Positions 24,027 through 32,125 of a stretch of 43,333 bases of DNA are shown here, piece after piece. The notes beneath the pieces were generated by a model, which saw only the letters and a list, made by a program, of their open reading frames with translations, did no database searches and was not told where the DNA came from. Position 1 is the stretch's first letter. Every line of letters starts with the position of its first letter. This DNA comes from Umezawaea endophytica (GTDB taxonomy: Bacteria > Actinomycetota > Actinomycetes > Mycobacteriales > Pseudonocardiaceae), in NCBI RefSeq assembly GCF_025061645.1, contig NZ_JANYMP010000050.1:1-43333 (forward strand), written 5' to 3'. The position numbers were made by a program, and so were the translations under genes.

Positions 24027-24878
24027 GTGGCACGTCTTCATGTCGGTTGCGCGATGTGGACCCACAAGGCGTGGCCTGGGCGGTTCCTGCCGCGGCCGCT
24101 GCCTGCCAGGGAGGGTCTGCGGGCTTATGCCGGTTGGTGCAACGCGGTCGAGGGCAACACCACCTTCTACGCGACTCCCACCCGGAACACCGTCGCGACC
24201 TGGGCGCAGCAGACCGGCCCCGGCTTCCGGTTCGTGGTCAAGTTGCCCAAGGTCGTCACGCACGAGCGCCGGTTCGCCGGGGTCGAGGCCGAGATGCGGG
24301 CGTTCCTGGACGCGATCGAACCCCTCGGCGAGCGGGCTGTCCTGTGGACCCAGTTGCCCGGCACGTTCGGTCCTGCGGACGTCGACGCACTCGGCCGTTT
24401 CCTGCGCAGGCTCCCCGTCGACCGCCGGCGCGCCGTGGAGGTGCGCCACCCCGGTTTCTTCACCGACGCGGGCTCGGCGTCGCTGCTGGAGAGGGCACTC
24501 GCCGACGCGGATGCCGAGTGGGTGCCGTTCGACACCACGGTCTTCTTCCGGAACCCGCCGACCAGCGAGGCCGAGCAGGACGCCTGGGTCAAGAAACCGC
24601 GGCTGCCGCGGCGGATGCGGGCGCTGACCGACCAGCCGATCGTCCGCTACCTGGGCCGGGATTCGGTCGAGGAGACGGTCGAAGGGTGGCGGCCGTGGAC
24701 CGCAGTCGTCGCCGACTGGCTGCGCGAGGGCCGGTCGCCGACGGTTTTCCTGCACACCCCCGACAACGACGACGCGCCTGCGCTCGCCCGCCGGTTCCAC
24801 GACGACGTGCGAGAGCTGGTGCCCGACCTGGACGCACTGCCCGAGCCTGAGCCGGTTGAGCCCGCGACACTGTTCTGA
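24027..24878 (+). CDS. DUF72 family protein
   Basis: A 283-residue DUF72 TIM-barrel protein. Typical features are the opening LHVGCAMWTHKAWPGRF, the Glu in AVEGNTTFYATPT, FRFVVKLPKVVTHE, AVLWTQLPGTFG, AVEVRHPGFF and a C-terminal VFLHTPDNDDAPALA. The family is widespread and has no firmly established biochemical role. GTG 24027 is selected because GGGAG lies 8 nt upstream and homology starts at once; an in-frame ATG at 24012 would place the ribosome binding site inside the gene. It is convergent with the hydrolase gene on the right. Confidence 0.88.
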   Translation: MARLHVGCAMWTHKAWPGRFLPRPLPAREGLRAYAGWCNAVEGNTTFYATPTRNTVATWAQQTGPGFRFVVKLPKVVTHERRFAGVEAEMRAFLDAIEPLGERAVLWTQLPGTFGPADVDALGRFLRRLPVDRRRAVEVRHPGFFTDAGSASLLERALADADAEWVPFDTTVFFRNPPTSEAEQDAWVKKPRLPRRMRALTDQPIVRYLGRDSVEETVEGWRPWTAVVADWLREGRSPTVFLHTPDNDDAPALARRFHDDVRELVPDLDALPEPEPVEPATLF

Positions 24879-24929
24879 GTGGTGGCACGATCGCGAGTTG
24901 TCCGGGCACGGGCGACGAATCCGGACCGA

Positions 24930-25769
24930 TCAGCGCGTGCGGTCAAGATCGCCGATGAACTCCGTCAGCAGGTCGGCGAACACCTGCGGCGCCTCCTGGT
25001 GCGGAGCGTGGCCCGCCCCGTGGATCACCTGGACTTCCTTGCGCCACAACGTGGGGATGGTCAGCTTCCGCAGGTAGTCGTGGCTGACCAGTTGCTCGTC
25101 GGCGCCGTGCAGGACGGCCAGCGGCTGACGGAGCGCCGAGACGATCGCGATCTCGTCCGCGAACCGGCCCGCACCGGCGCTGGCCCCCAGCCCGGTGCGA
25201 GCCGCGCCGTCGGTGGCCAGGATGTCGGAGACGAACTCGCTGATGTCGAGCGGCGAACCGGGCGCGGTGAAGCTCTCAGCGGCCAGCCTCGCCTCGGACT
25301 CGCCGACCTGCGCGCTGAAGAGGGCGGCCATCGCCGGGTGCGGCAGGAAAGCCTCGCCCATCTGCGCGGGTGATGCGACCGGTGGCGCGCCGAAGATGAC
25401 GAAGCCGCGCGCGTCCGGCAGTTCGGGCGCGGCCTCCAGCACGATCTGCCCGCCCAGGCTCCAGCCGACGATGACCGCGTCCGCCGCGCCGAGTTCCCGC
25501 ACGACGCCGGTGAGCACGGCGGCGTAGCCCGGCAGCGAGTAGCCGGCCTGGTCCCTCGCCGGTTCGGACTGACCGTGTCCGGGCAGGTCCAGCGCGACGC
25601 AGCGGAACCTCCTGCCGAAATCACCGCGCATCACCGGGAGCCAGGTCCTGGCCGAAGACGAGTTGCCGTGGACGAGGATGACCACTGGGTCGGCCTGCCC
25701 ACTCCGCTCGGCCGAACTCTCCAGGCAGGTGATCAGTTGTCCATCGATCTTCAAGCTCGCCTGCTTCAC
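24930..25769 (-). CDS. Alpha/beta-hydrolase family protein
   Basis: A 279-residue alpha/beta hydrolase. Oxyanion hole VILVHGNSSSARTW, ALDLPGHGQS on strand 4, nucleophile elbow VGWSLGGQI (Ser), acid probably in VLHGADEQLV, and His in IHGAGHAPHQEAP. A complete triad suggests an active esterase- or haloperoxidase-like enzyme; the substrate is unknown. No signal peptide. It starts with GTG 25769 behind AAAGG, and a promoter is recognisable at 25841-25869. To its right begins the decayed accessory region. Confidence 0.9.
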   Translation of the reverse strand: MKQASLKIDGQLITCLESSAERSGQADPVVILVHGNSSSARTWLPVMRGDFGRRFRCVALDLPGHGQSEPARDQAGYSLPGYAAVLTGVVRELGAADAVIVGWSLGGQIVLEAAPELPDARGFVIFGAPPVASPAQMGEAFLPHPAMAALFSAQVGESEARLAAESFTAPGSPLDISEFVSDILATDGAARTGLGASAGAGRFADEIAIVSALRQPLAVLHGADEQLVSHDYLRKLTIPTLWRKEVQVIHGAGHAPHQEAPQVFADLLTEFIGDLDRTR

Positions 25770-25840
25770 CCGACGCCTTTCGATTTCGCTCGCCCAGGCC
25801 GTGGGCAGGGGTTGAGGTCTCTGTTTCCTGCGAGGCCTTG

Positions 25841-25869
25841 AAACTAGAGAGGGGCGATAAAGGCGGCAA
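25841..25869 (-). promoter_or_regulatory. Sigma-70-like promoter for the hydrolase at 24930-25769
   Basis: On the minus strand: -35 TTGCCG (25869-25864), a 17-bp spacer and -10 TAGTTT (25846-25841), about 70 nt before the GTG start. The spacing is ideal, but the hexamers match the consensus only in part. Confidence 0.45.
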
Positions 25870-25997
25870 GTGCGTTGCGCTCAACCATCGAATTACCAGC
25901 ACGCAATGGCGCGCAGGCGCTCACCGTTCACGAGGGCTCCTGGTGCCGTCTCCCGGTGATCTCGCGGTCGTAGCGCGTCAGCCAGTCCCAGGACGGG

Positions 25998-26237
25998 TCA
26001 TCCGACGACACTCATCCCACGGCCGCGACGATCGGGGACGTACACCGTGAAGTCGTCGGCCAGCAGCGAGGCGAGGTCCGCGACATCCTGTGCGGCGTTC
26101 ATGCCGCCGTGGATCAGCACCAGCCCTGGACCGGTGCCGTAGCGGCGAAACCCGATCGTGGTGCCGTCGGCCGAGGTGACGGTGTCGACACCGAACGGTC
26201 GTCGGACCACCACCGGCTCCTTGCGCCGCAGCCTCAT
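25998..26237 (-). pseudogene. N-terminal fragment of an alpha/beta-hydrolase
   Basis: A 79-codon frame with the start of an alpha/beta hydrolase: strand GTTIGFRRYG, oxyanion hole VLIHGGMNAAQD, then FTVYVPDRRGRGMS, after which it ends at a TGA. The nucleophile elbow, acid and His are absent, so it cannot be an active hydrolase. Its ATG overlaps the TGA of the upstream MarR remnant (ATGA), a fossil of a coupled operon. Sequence past the stop up to 25920 shows no continued hydrolase homology, so this is truncation rather than a single nonsense change. Confidence 0.7.
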
Positions 26238-26537
26238 GGTCCCTCTTCACGCTGGAGGAACGCGGCCTCGTAACGGCGCAGCAGGTGGTGCAGTTGATCG
26301 ACCTCGGTGTGGTCGAGGTGATCAGCGGTGCGGTCCTGCACCGCTGTGCTGTTGCAACCCGCCGACCGTGCGATGCATGGCCTGGGGAGTGACCGCGGCG
26401 AGGCGCGGCATCGTCGTGAGCGGGTACCTGTCGACGAACAGCAACACGTTGGCCTGGGCCAGCGTGACCCCCATCGGTTCCAGCGCACCCTCAAGCGCGG
26501 TGGTGAGGGCGTGGTCGGCGCGCTTGAGTTGTACGAG
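26234..26537 (-). pseudogene. MarR-family regulator remnant with internal deletion
   Basis: Two frames together give a MarR-like protein. The first (from 26537 to the stop at 26322) reads QLKRADHALTTALEGALEPM, VTLAQANVLLFVDRYP and VTPQAMHRTVGGLQQ, the N-terminal helices and recognition helix. The second frame (ending at 26234) supplies the C-terminal dimerisation helix, DHTEVDQLHHLLRRYEAAF. The wing and about 40-60 residues are missing at the frame switch near 26325. No start codon with a ribosome binding site is left at the 5' end, which abuts the nuclease-propeller gene. It once preceded the hydrolase fragment in an operon. Confidence 0.7.
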
Positions 26538-26539
26538 GT

Positions 26540-28420
26540 TCAAGGACGCACGAGCGAGGCGGAAGCGGTGCGCCGCAACCTCTGAAAACGACGCAGGTCC
26601 AGCACCGTCCAGGTGAGGAAAGCCAGGAACGGCACGGTGAAGACGAGCAGTCCGGCAATCGTCTGACCGACGCCGGGCCACCTGCCGGTCGCCGCGATGA
26701 TGATCGCCGCGATCTCGAACAGGCCCAGCGCGGACGTCACCAGCCACAGGACGACGCGGCCGAACCACTTCGAGGTGGTCGCCGCCTGTCCTTTGAGCGT
26801 TGACGTGCGCAGCTCGGTCAGGGTCAACGCGCCGCGCAATACGGCGCGCTTGCCGACCGGCTCGCGCAACCACTGCTGGCGGAACTGCGCGTCGTACGGC
26901 ACGGCCTGCCGTCGAACCGCGCTGTGCCAGGCCTCGCGCATACCGTTGCCGAATCCGGCGACGTAGGCAGGCGACGGAGCGAAGTGCGCTTCCGCGGTGC
27001 GGTCGGGCGCGGCGAGTGAGCCGAGTTTGCGCGCCACCTGCGGCAGCCACGGCAGGAGTTCGGTGCCCGCGGGTGCCTCGCGGGTGACGAGCTGCCGCCA
27101 GGTCTCTCGGAAAGGTTCCAGCCACCGCGAGATGTCGAAGTGCACCGTGGCGGCTGTGTCCAGTGCGAACAACGGGAGATCGCCCGCGAACACCTGGCCG
27201 TCGCGATACCCCTGCTGTTCCTCGATCGCGCGCGAGTCCTGGGGTGCGGCCGGCGCCGGCAGCGGCATCACGAGTTGTGCCACCGGCACGGGGACTGCTT
27301 CCGTCGGGCGTGGCGCAGGAACCTGTTTCACCTCCTGCAGCCACGCCTTGGTGGCGGTGACGCGCACGACCGTGATCCGGTCGCCGCTGTCCCGCACCGC
27401 GAGGTACAGGGACTTCGCCTTGTTCCCTGCAGCCACGCTGGCGATCACACCATCGACGTGCGCAAGGTTCATGCTGCGCCCCGTGTCGAGGTCCGCGACG
27501 CGCAGCGTGGTGTCGTCGACGTGGACGACTTCGTTGGGGGACAGCGCGACCGGTGCGGTCGCGGCGAGGTCGGTTGGATGGACGGGTCGGAGCTGCCCGT
27601 TGCGGTAGAGGCCGGTGCCAACCCCGCGTTGCACGAGGATCGCGTCGTCCTGCTCGACGGCACGCCCGTGGTAGCCGCGCACAGGCACTGCCCAGGACAC
27701 CGCTCGGCTGGTGAGATCGACCTTCAGCACGCCGTCGTCGGTAGTGAGCAGCATCGAGTCCGCGCCGATCAGGGTGAGGCCCGCAGTCCGCGACCGGACG
27801 CCGCCGAGCACGACCTCGGTGCGCACGTGGTCGGCCAGGGGAGCGCAGACCGAGACAGCGGCAGGCGGGAAGCTCAGCTGTGGCACGGGGACGTCGTTGC
27901 GCAGCAGGGTACCGAGCGGGGTGTACGCCTGACCCTGGTACGACGCGACGTCGGTGAGGAGGTTGATCATCTCCGTCGGTGGCACGAGGCCGAACAGCAT
28001 CGCCTCCCAGTGCTCCTGGTCGAGCAGCAGCACGTCCAGCTGGCGGCCTTTGTCGATCCCGGTGAGTGCGCCGGGGGTGTAGCCGGGCATGGAGAGAAAC
28101 ACGCCTGTCACGTTCCGCATGCGCTGGTCCAAGCGGCGCTGGAGCTTGGCGATGGGGTCGATCGGGGTCCGCTTGTCCACCCACTTGGCCTCCAGGATGA
28201 ATCGCTGGTTGCCGACGCCGAAGGTCACGTCGATCTCACCGGCGTCGCCCTGCTGGTCCGGCTTGGCGGTGAGCCCGAAGCAGGTGAACAGGTCGGCGAT
28301 CAGGCCGTTGAACTGCTGGCCCCGCCGTTGGGGTGTCAGGTGTGGGCGGTCGCGGAGCTCGAGGTACGCATCAATCACTTCGCGCCATTTGTCCGGGTCC
28401 CGCAGCACTCCCATGCACAT
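26540..28420 (-). CDS. PD-(D/E)XK nuclease, beta-propeller and C-terminal membrane helices
   Basis: A protein of about 626 residues with an unusual layout. Residues about 1-150 look like a Mrr/restriction-endonuclease-like domain: QRRGQQFNGLIADLF, then GEIDVTFGVGNQRFILEAKW, giving the D...E-x-K catalytic pattern. Residues about 190-400 are beta-strand repeats resembling a PQQ/WD-type propeller (for example SMLLTTDDGVLKVDL and VVHVDDTTLRVADLDTGR). A linker region follows, and two transmembrane helices lie near the C-terminus (about 550-610). I know no characterised protein with this order. A membrane-anchored nuclease with a sensor propeller would fit phage or plasmid defence, but that is inference. 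ATG 28420 is chosen; ATG 28414 and a frame extending to 28576 are possible. Confidence 0.7.
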   Translation of the reverse strand: MCMGVLRDPDKWREVIDAYLELRDRPHLTPQRRGQQFNGLIADLFTCFGLTAKPDQQGDAGEIDVTFGVGNQRFILEAKWVDKRTPIDPIAKLQRRLDQRMRNVTGVFLSMPGYTPGALTGIDKGRQLDVLLLDQEHWEAMLFGLVPPTEMINLLTDVASYQGQAYTPLGTLLRNDVPVPQLSFPPAAVSVCAPLADHVRTEVVLGGVRSRTAGLTLIGADSMLLTTDDGVLKVDLTSRAVSWAVPVRGYHGRAVEQDDAILVQRGVGTGLYRNGQLRPVHPTDLAATAPVALSPNEVVHVDDTTLRVADLDTGRSMNLAHVDGVIASVAAGNKAKSLYLAVRDSGDRITVVRVTATKAWLQEVKQVPAPRPTEAVPVPVAQLVMPLPAPAAPQDSRAIEEQQGYRDGQVFAGDLPLFALDTAATVHFDISRWLEPFRETWRQLVTREAPAGTELLPWLPQVARKLGSLAAPDRTAEAHFAPSPAYVAGFGNGMREAWHSAVRRQAVPYDAQFRQQWLREPVGKRAVLRGALTLTELRTSTLKGQAATTSKWFGRVVLWLVTSALGLFEIAAIIIAATGRWPGVGQTIAGLLVFTVPFLAFLTWTVLDLRRFQRLRRTASASLVRP

Positions 28421-28941
28421 CTCATCGCTACGTACGGTTGCATCTGTTACCGCAGGGGGGCAACCGCGGATCGCACCCGGCTCATCGCCCTGCTGCTCGC
28501 GATCAGCTCCCGCAGGAAGATCTTCTTGTTCGGGCGCGACACGAGGACGCGGTTCACCGGGCTCGTCAGACGTCACCTCTGCCGAGACGCTTCGTGTCAG
28601 GCTGGGAATTGGCTCGGCGGCTGGTCAGGGTCGTTCGCGCTTAGGAAAGCCGTCTGCCCGGCTAGGGAGAGCTCGCGCACCCGTCCCGAACGGACGTCGT
28701 GAACGCGGCGGCCAGAGGTGCAGAGCTGAGCCGTCGCGGATGCGCGCTCGCGTGGTCGCCCATGCGACAGCGCCCGTCTGCCTGCCTGATGTCGAAGCCA
28801 ATACGCAGGTCAAGCTGCCGGACGAACTCTCAGGTCAGGGCACACTCGACGGCTGAGGAATCACCTGCGAATCGATGAGGAATGAGAAATGGCTAGTTTG
28901 GTACACTTCCTGGAGACGTACGTCTCAGTGGAGGTGATGCG
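28421..28941. other. Divergent intergenic region, no confident gene
   Basis: About 520 nt between the nuclease-propeller gene and the HTH-ImmA gene. On the minus strand a GTG-started frame of 36 codons (about 28450-28562) reads as a basic peptide (RVLVSRPNKKIFLREL...) but has no ribosome binding site and no family I know. The region must hold both promoters. For the right-hand gene a -10-like TACACT (28902-28907) and the palindrome at 28913 are visible. Confidence 0.4.
28913..28926 (+). promoter_or_regulatory. 14-bp palindrome before the HTH-ImmA gene
   Basis: GAGACGTACGTCTC is a perfect palindrome placed 5 nt after a TACACT -10-like box (28902-28907) and just before the GGAGG ribosome binding site of the HTH-ImmA/IrrE gene. 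It is the obvious candidate operator for autorepression by that helix-turn-helix protein. Confidence 0.6.
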
Positions 28942-30027
28942 GTGGCTGACGCGGGTGCGTCTGGGCAGATGGTCGCCCTGGCTCGCGAGGCCAAGGGGTG
29001 GACGCAGCAGGACCTGGCGAAGAAGTCGGGCATGGCTCAGGGGTCGGTCTCGAAGATCGAACGCGGGCACATGTCGCTGGACGAGGAGGGCCTGGAACGC
29101 GTGGCAAGCGCGTTGGAGGTCCCACAAACCTTGTTGTGCATGGGTGAAGCTCCGCTCGCGCTGGAAGCGACGTGCCTTCACCATCGTCGGCGGGCCAGTC
29201 GGATGGCCGTGGTGACGGCGAAGAAGATCGAGGGCCTCACTCAGCTTGTCGGGATGTCCGCGCAGCGGCTCATGGAGGAGCCGGAGAGCGGGCTGGTGCT
29301 GCCGCTGCACAGGCAGCCGCTCGGGCCGGACGTGGCGCCGCAGGACATCGCGGCCAAGTTGCGGGCCGACTGGGGGATGTCTCCTGGACCGGTGAGCAAC
29401 ATGACCGAATTGCTGGAACGAGCCGGCGTCACGGTCATCGTCCGGCAGTTGGGCTCGGACGCGCAGGACGCGGTCAGCGGATGGCCGCCGGGAGGGAACC
29501 CCATCGTCCTGGTGAACATGGGCTTGCCGCCGGACCGGTTCCGGTTCACCTTGGCGCACGAGCTCGGGCATCTCCTCATGCACGAGCTGCCCGATGACGA
29601 GCAGGAGAGCCAGGCAAACGCGTTCGCGGCGGAGTTCTTGCTGCCGGCGGACCTGATCCAGATCGAACTCGACGGTCTCACGGTGCGGCAGTTCGGCCGG
29701 CTCGCGGAGCTGAAGGCGCGGTGGAAGGTGTCGATCGCGGCCCTGATCCAGCGCGCCGCGCAGTTGGAGTGCATCAGTCCCACGCAGTTCAAGTCGTTTC
29801 GGATAAGGCTCAACCAGTACGGCTGGAACCGCAGAGAGCCCGGCGACCTCGTGCCCGAGGCGCCCATGAGGTTGCGCACCGCCATCGACCGGCACCTGCA
29901 AGCCGGCCGCACAGAAGAGGAACTCGCTGAGATCGCGCTGATGCTGCCGGAGCAGTTCAGGCGCCACTACCTCGAACCGACAGCATCGCCGCTGCCCGCG
30001 GCCACGAGCACGAACGAGGAACCATGA
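28942..30027 (+). CDS. XRE helix-turn-helix fused to ImmA/IrrE metallopeptidase
   Basis: A 361-residue fusion. Residues about 5-70 are a Cro/CI-type helix-turn-helix (VALAREAKGWTQQDLAKKSG, GSVSKIERG). After a basic linker, residues about 130-260 form the ImmA/IrrE zinc peptidase. HEXXH is seen as FTLAHELGHLLMH, and downstream QESQANAFAAEFLLP supplies the third ligand and the family motif. ImmA/IrrE enzymes cleave repressors to induce mobile elements or stress responses; in fused forms the HTH guides the protein to its own operators. The start is GTG 28942 with GGAGG 7 nt upstream. The stop overlaps the next gene by 4 nt (ATGA), so the TGT-like protein is made from the same message. Confidence 0.9.
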   Translation: MADAGASGQMVALAREAKGWTQQDLAKKSGMAQGSVSKIERGHMSLDEEGLERVASALEVPQTLLCMGEAPLALEATCLHHRRRASRMAVVTAKKIEGLTQLVGMSAQRLMEEPESGLVLPLHRQPLGPDVAPQDIAAKLRADWGMSPGPVSNMTELLERAGVTVIVRQLGSDAQDAVSGWPPGGNPIVLVNMGLPPDRFRFTLAHELGHLLMHELPDDEQESQANAFAAEFLLPADLIQIELDGLTVRQFGRLAELKARWKVSIAALIQRAAQLECISPTQFKSFRIRLNQYGWNRREPGDLVPEAPMRLRTAIDRHLQAGRTEEELAEIALMLPEQFRRHYLEPTASPLPAATSTNEEP

Positions 30028-31076
30028 CCGCGACTGACCTGCGCCAGGCCCTGCTTGTGCACACCGATGCCAACCGCGCCGAACTGGCCCTGGAACTCGC
30101 AGACCGCGACGGCGGAGGCCTTGTCCTACACGGCAAGGGCAAGGCGCTCATGGCGGCACGCCACCTCAAGTACGCCAAGAAGTTTCAGCGGGGCCTCATC
30201 GTTGAAGCCGACGCGTACACCGGCAAGCACCGTAAGCTCGCTGCGGACGCATTCGACGCCAACTGGATCAGCCAGCAACGCCGACTGGGACTCTCCGTGG
30301 TCCTGCCGGACGGCGGTTACGTCGCTGAGGGCGACGAGAGCGGCCTGTACAGCATCCTCGCGCGCGTCAAGGCCGACGGTCAGCCTGATCTCGTGGCACC
30401 TCTGGCCCTGCACAAGAGCTGGCTCGATGCCAAGGCCGGGCTTCCGACGCTTCTCCGTCACGTCATCGATGCGGGCGTGCCCGTCGCCTTGACCATCGAG
30501 CACCCCAAGGATCCGTACGCGACCAGGAGCCTGCTGCAGGGCCTCGTCGAGGTGCTGCAACTCGAAGTCAAGGTCTACCTGTTGCGGTGCGACGTGGCTG
30601 CGGTCGGGGCGCTGTGCTTCGGCGCCGAGGCAGCGGCCGTTGGCACCAGGACTGGGTTGCGTCACCTCTTCCCGCGAAAGGAGAACGGTGGTGGCGGCGC
30701 GATGCCATCGGTCGCGGCCCTCGTTCGCGGCATGCTGTCCTACATCAGCCTCGACAAGATCGAGCCGGAGATTCAGCAAAACCCCGACAACGACCTGTGG
30801 AAGTGCGGCTGTGTGGTCTGCGGCGGGCAGAGCCTCAGCTGGATCAAGTCCGCGCCCAAGCCTGAGGACGCGGCCTACTTGCACTCCGTGGAAGTCCTGT
30901 ACCAGATCCGTGCCGAGCTCTTCGACAACCTCGCCACCTCGGCGGAGCGACGTCTTGCCTGGATCGGGCTGTGCGACTCGGCGATCTTCCAGCACGAGGG
31001 CACCGCAGCGGACTGGAACCCGCAACGCGTGCTCGGCAACTGGGCATCGCTCCGTGGCGCCCAGCCGATCAGCTAG
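30024..31076 (+). CDS. TGT-like TIM-barrel protein with CxCxxC...H zinc site
   Basis: A 350-residue protein coupled to the HTH-ImmA gene. Its C-terminal third has CGCVVC followed 21 residues later by His (YLHSVEVLYQIRAEL), the zinc signature of tRNA-guanine transglycosylases. The first two thirds fit a TIM barrel: the early strand GLIVEADAYTGKHR with a candidate active-site acid, PLALHKSWLD, VPVALTIEHP, VKVYLLRCD and GTRTGLRHLFP. It is not close to housekeeping bacterial Tgt. TGT-like proteins also include DpdA, which inserts deazaguanine into DNA. I therefore call it a possible base-exchange enzyme; substrate (DNA or RNA) and activity are unproven. The 3' end overlaps the convergent gene by 8 nt. 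Confidence 0.65.
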   Translation: MTATDLRQALLVHTDANRAELALELADRDGGGLVLHGKGKALMAARHLKYAKKFQRGLIVEADAYTGKHRKLAADAFDANWISQQRRLGLSVVLPDGGYVAEGDESGLYSILARVKADGQPDLVAPLALHKSWLDAKAGLPTLLRHVIDAGVPVALTIEHPKDPYATRSLLQGLVEVLQLEVKVYLLRCDVAAVGALCFGAEAAAVGTRTGLRHLFPRKENGGGGAMPSVAALVRGMLSYISLDKIEPEIQQNPDNDLWKCGCVVCGGQSLSWIKSAPKPEDAAYLHSVEVLYQIRAELFDNLATSAERRLAWIGLCDSAIFQHEGTAADWNPQRVLGNWASLRGAQPIS

Positions 31077-31668
31077 ACGCGTCGGCGTGCGCTGGGATCT
31101 TCCCGGTCTTCAGTGCGCATTCGTACACGACTTCCTCGAACCACCGTGAGATGTCCGTTGGTCGCGCGGTCGGTACCGGTCCCACCCTGCCTGGGCTCGC
31201 CATCGTCATGGCGCCATCGCGTTGAGCCCAGACCACTCCTACGCCGCGGTACTGGGCGTGGAGCAGGCAATTCTGGGGCGGCTTGCGTGCGCTTTCCGTG
31301 ATCAGCGCCGTCGAACCAAAACCGCCGTACTTGGCCGCGAGCTTGACGCTCCGTTGCCAACGGGTACCGGTAGCCAGTACTCCGACGACGCGCATCGCAG
31401 CGGCGGGCCTGGTGTCGGCGTGTTCCGGCCAGGACCACATTGCGATCGTGGTCCGGTCGGTCACCGGTGGCCACCCGGACCGCACTCGATCGGCGTGCAC
31501 TTCATCGTCGAGTTCTGCCACGACCGTGATCACGTCACCGAACGCCTGCACTCGCGGAAGTACGATTCCACGCCACCCGAGAGTGTGAGCGGCAGCTGCG
31601 AGATGAGCGTCGTGCCAGCTCTCGGCAGGCATGGGCACAGGCAGCGGCTGCTGGTCCGCGGTGATCAC
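31069..31668 (-). CDS. Hypothetical protein of the accessory island
   Basis: A 199-residue soluble protein I do not recognise. It has no signal peptide or membrane helix. Regions that look structured are HDAHLAAAAHTLGWRGIVLP, the centre with VITVVAELDD, a Trp-rich segment TIAMWSWPEHAD, and CLLHAQYRGVGVVWA. It is encoded convergent to the TGT-like gene with an 8-nt overlap, and its start overlaps the stop of a small upstream gene by 4 nt, so the two form a compact operon. Codon use is coding-like and somewhat less GC-rich than the core genes. It may belong to the same system as the TGT-like gene, judging only by position. Confidence 0.6.
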   Translation of the reverse strand: MITADQQPLPVPMPAESWHDAHLAAAAHTLGWRGIVLPRVQAFGDVITVVAELDDEVHADRVRSGWPPVTDRTTIAMWSWPEHADTRPAAAMRVVGVLATGTRWQRSVKLAAKYGGFGSTALITESARKPPQNCLLHAQYRGVGVVWAQRDGAMTMASPGRVGPVPTARPTDISRWFEEVVYECALKTGKIPAHADASS

Positions 31669-31808
31669 GATGTTGATTCCCCTTGCGCGGCGATACCGCC
31701 GTCGCGGTAGCGCTGTTCGACCATTCGACCGGGCACGATACGCACCTCCGGTTCGTCGTTGGCAGCAGCCTCGAAGTAGACGCTGTGTTGAGGTGTGAGG
31801 TCAAGCAT
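31665..31808 (-). CDS. Small hypothetical protein coupled to the 199-residue gene
   Basis: A 47-residue acidic protein (MLDLTPQHSVYFEA..., ending in ...AAQGESTS) whose stop overlaps the start of the downstream gene (ATGA). No domain is recognised. ATG 31808 lacks a clear ribosome binding site; a TTG at 31889 in the same frame would add 27 residues. The tight coupling is the main reason to believe it is expressed. Confidence 0.45.
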   Translation of the reverse strand: MLDLTPQHSVYFEAAANDEPEVRIVPGRMVEQRYRDGGIAAQGESTS

Positions 31809-31889
31809 CGTCACGCGCCGCACGCGTGTGGACAGGCCACAGCCAATCCGCAGTCTCGCTGGGTGCTCCGCCGACTTCTCATGATCCAA

Positions 31890-32020
31890 CAGTACGGTGG
31901 ATCACCCGGTCCACAACCTGAGCCACTCGGCTGTCGTGGAACGTTTCGAGGTCGACCTGCAACTGCTGGCAAGACGCAAGGTATGTCTCAAATGGACATT
32001 AACGTGCTTACCGGCTATCA
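31890..32020. other. Junction region without a recognised gene
   Basis: A short, less GC-rich stretch between the small hypothetical gene and the enzyme and integrase fragments. A plus-strand frame is open through it but matches nothing I know. It may be debris from the island's rearrangement. Confidence 0.3.
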
Positions 32021-32125
32021 GTGGGTCGGCCACTGTCCAGAATGGACGATGAGCGTAAGTTGGAAGTGGGCCTCGAGGATGCCGAGGACCTCATCGCAGA
32101 TCTGAAACAGGCATTGAACGACGCA
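32021..32125 (+). pseudogene. C-terminal fragment of a Cys/Met-metabolism PLP enzyme
   Basis: About 35 codons read ...SRMDDERK followed by LEVGLEDAEDLIADLKQAL, which closely fits the C-terminus of cystathionine gamma-synthase/lyase-type enzymes (usual form: vRLSVGlEdveDLiaDLeqAL). Everything upstream is missing, and a few residues between the two parts appear deleted. It ends where integrase homology on the opposite strand begins, so it marks a recombination junction. Confidence 0.5.

Noticed and set aside
28450-28562. A 36-codon GTG-started minus-strand frame (basic peptide)
   Set aside because: No ribosome binding site, no known family, and it overlaps the possible N-terminal extension of the nuclease gene; not strong enough to call.
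27140-28702. A 520-codon plus-strand frame over the nuclease-propeller gene
   Set aside because: No recognisable domain, and the minus-strand frame has a nuclease motif and membrane helices; treated as a shadow.
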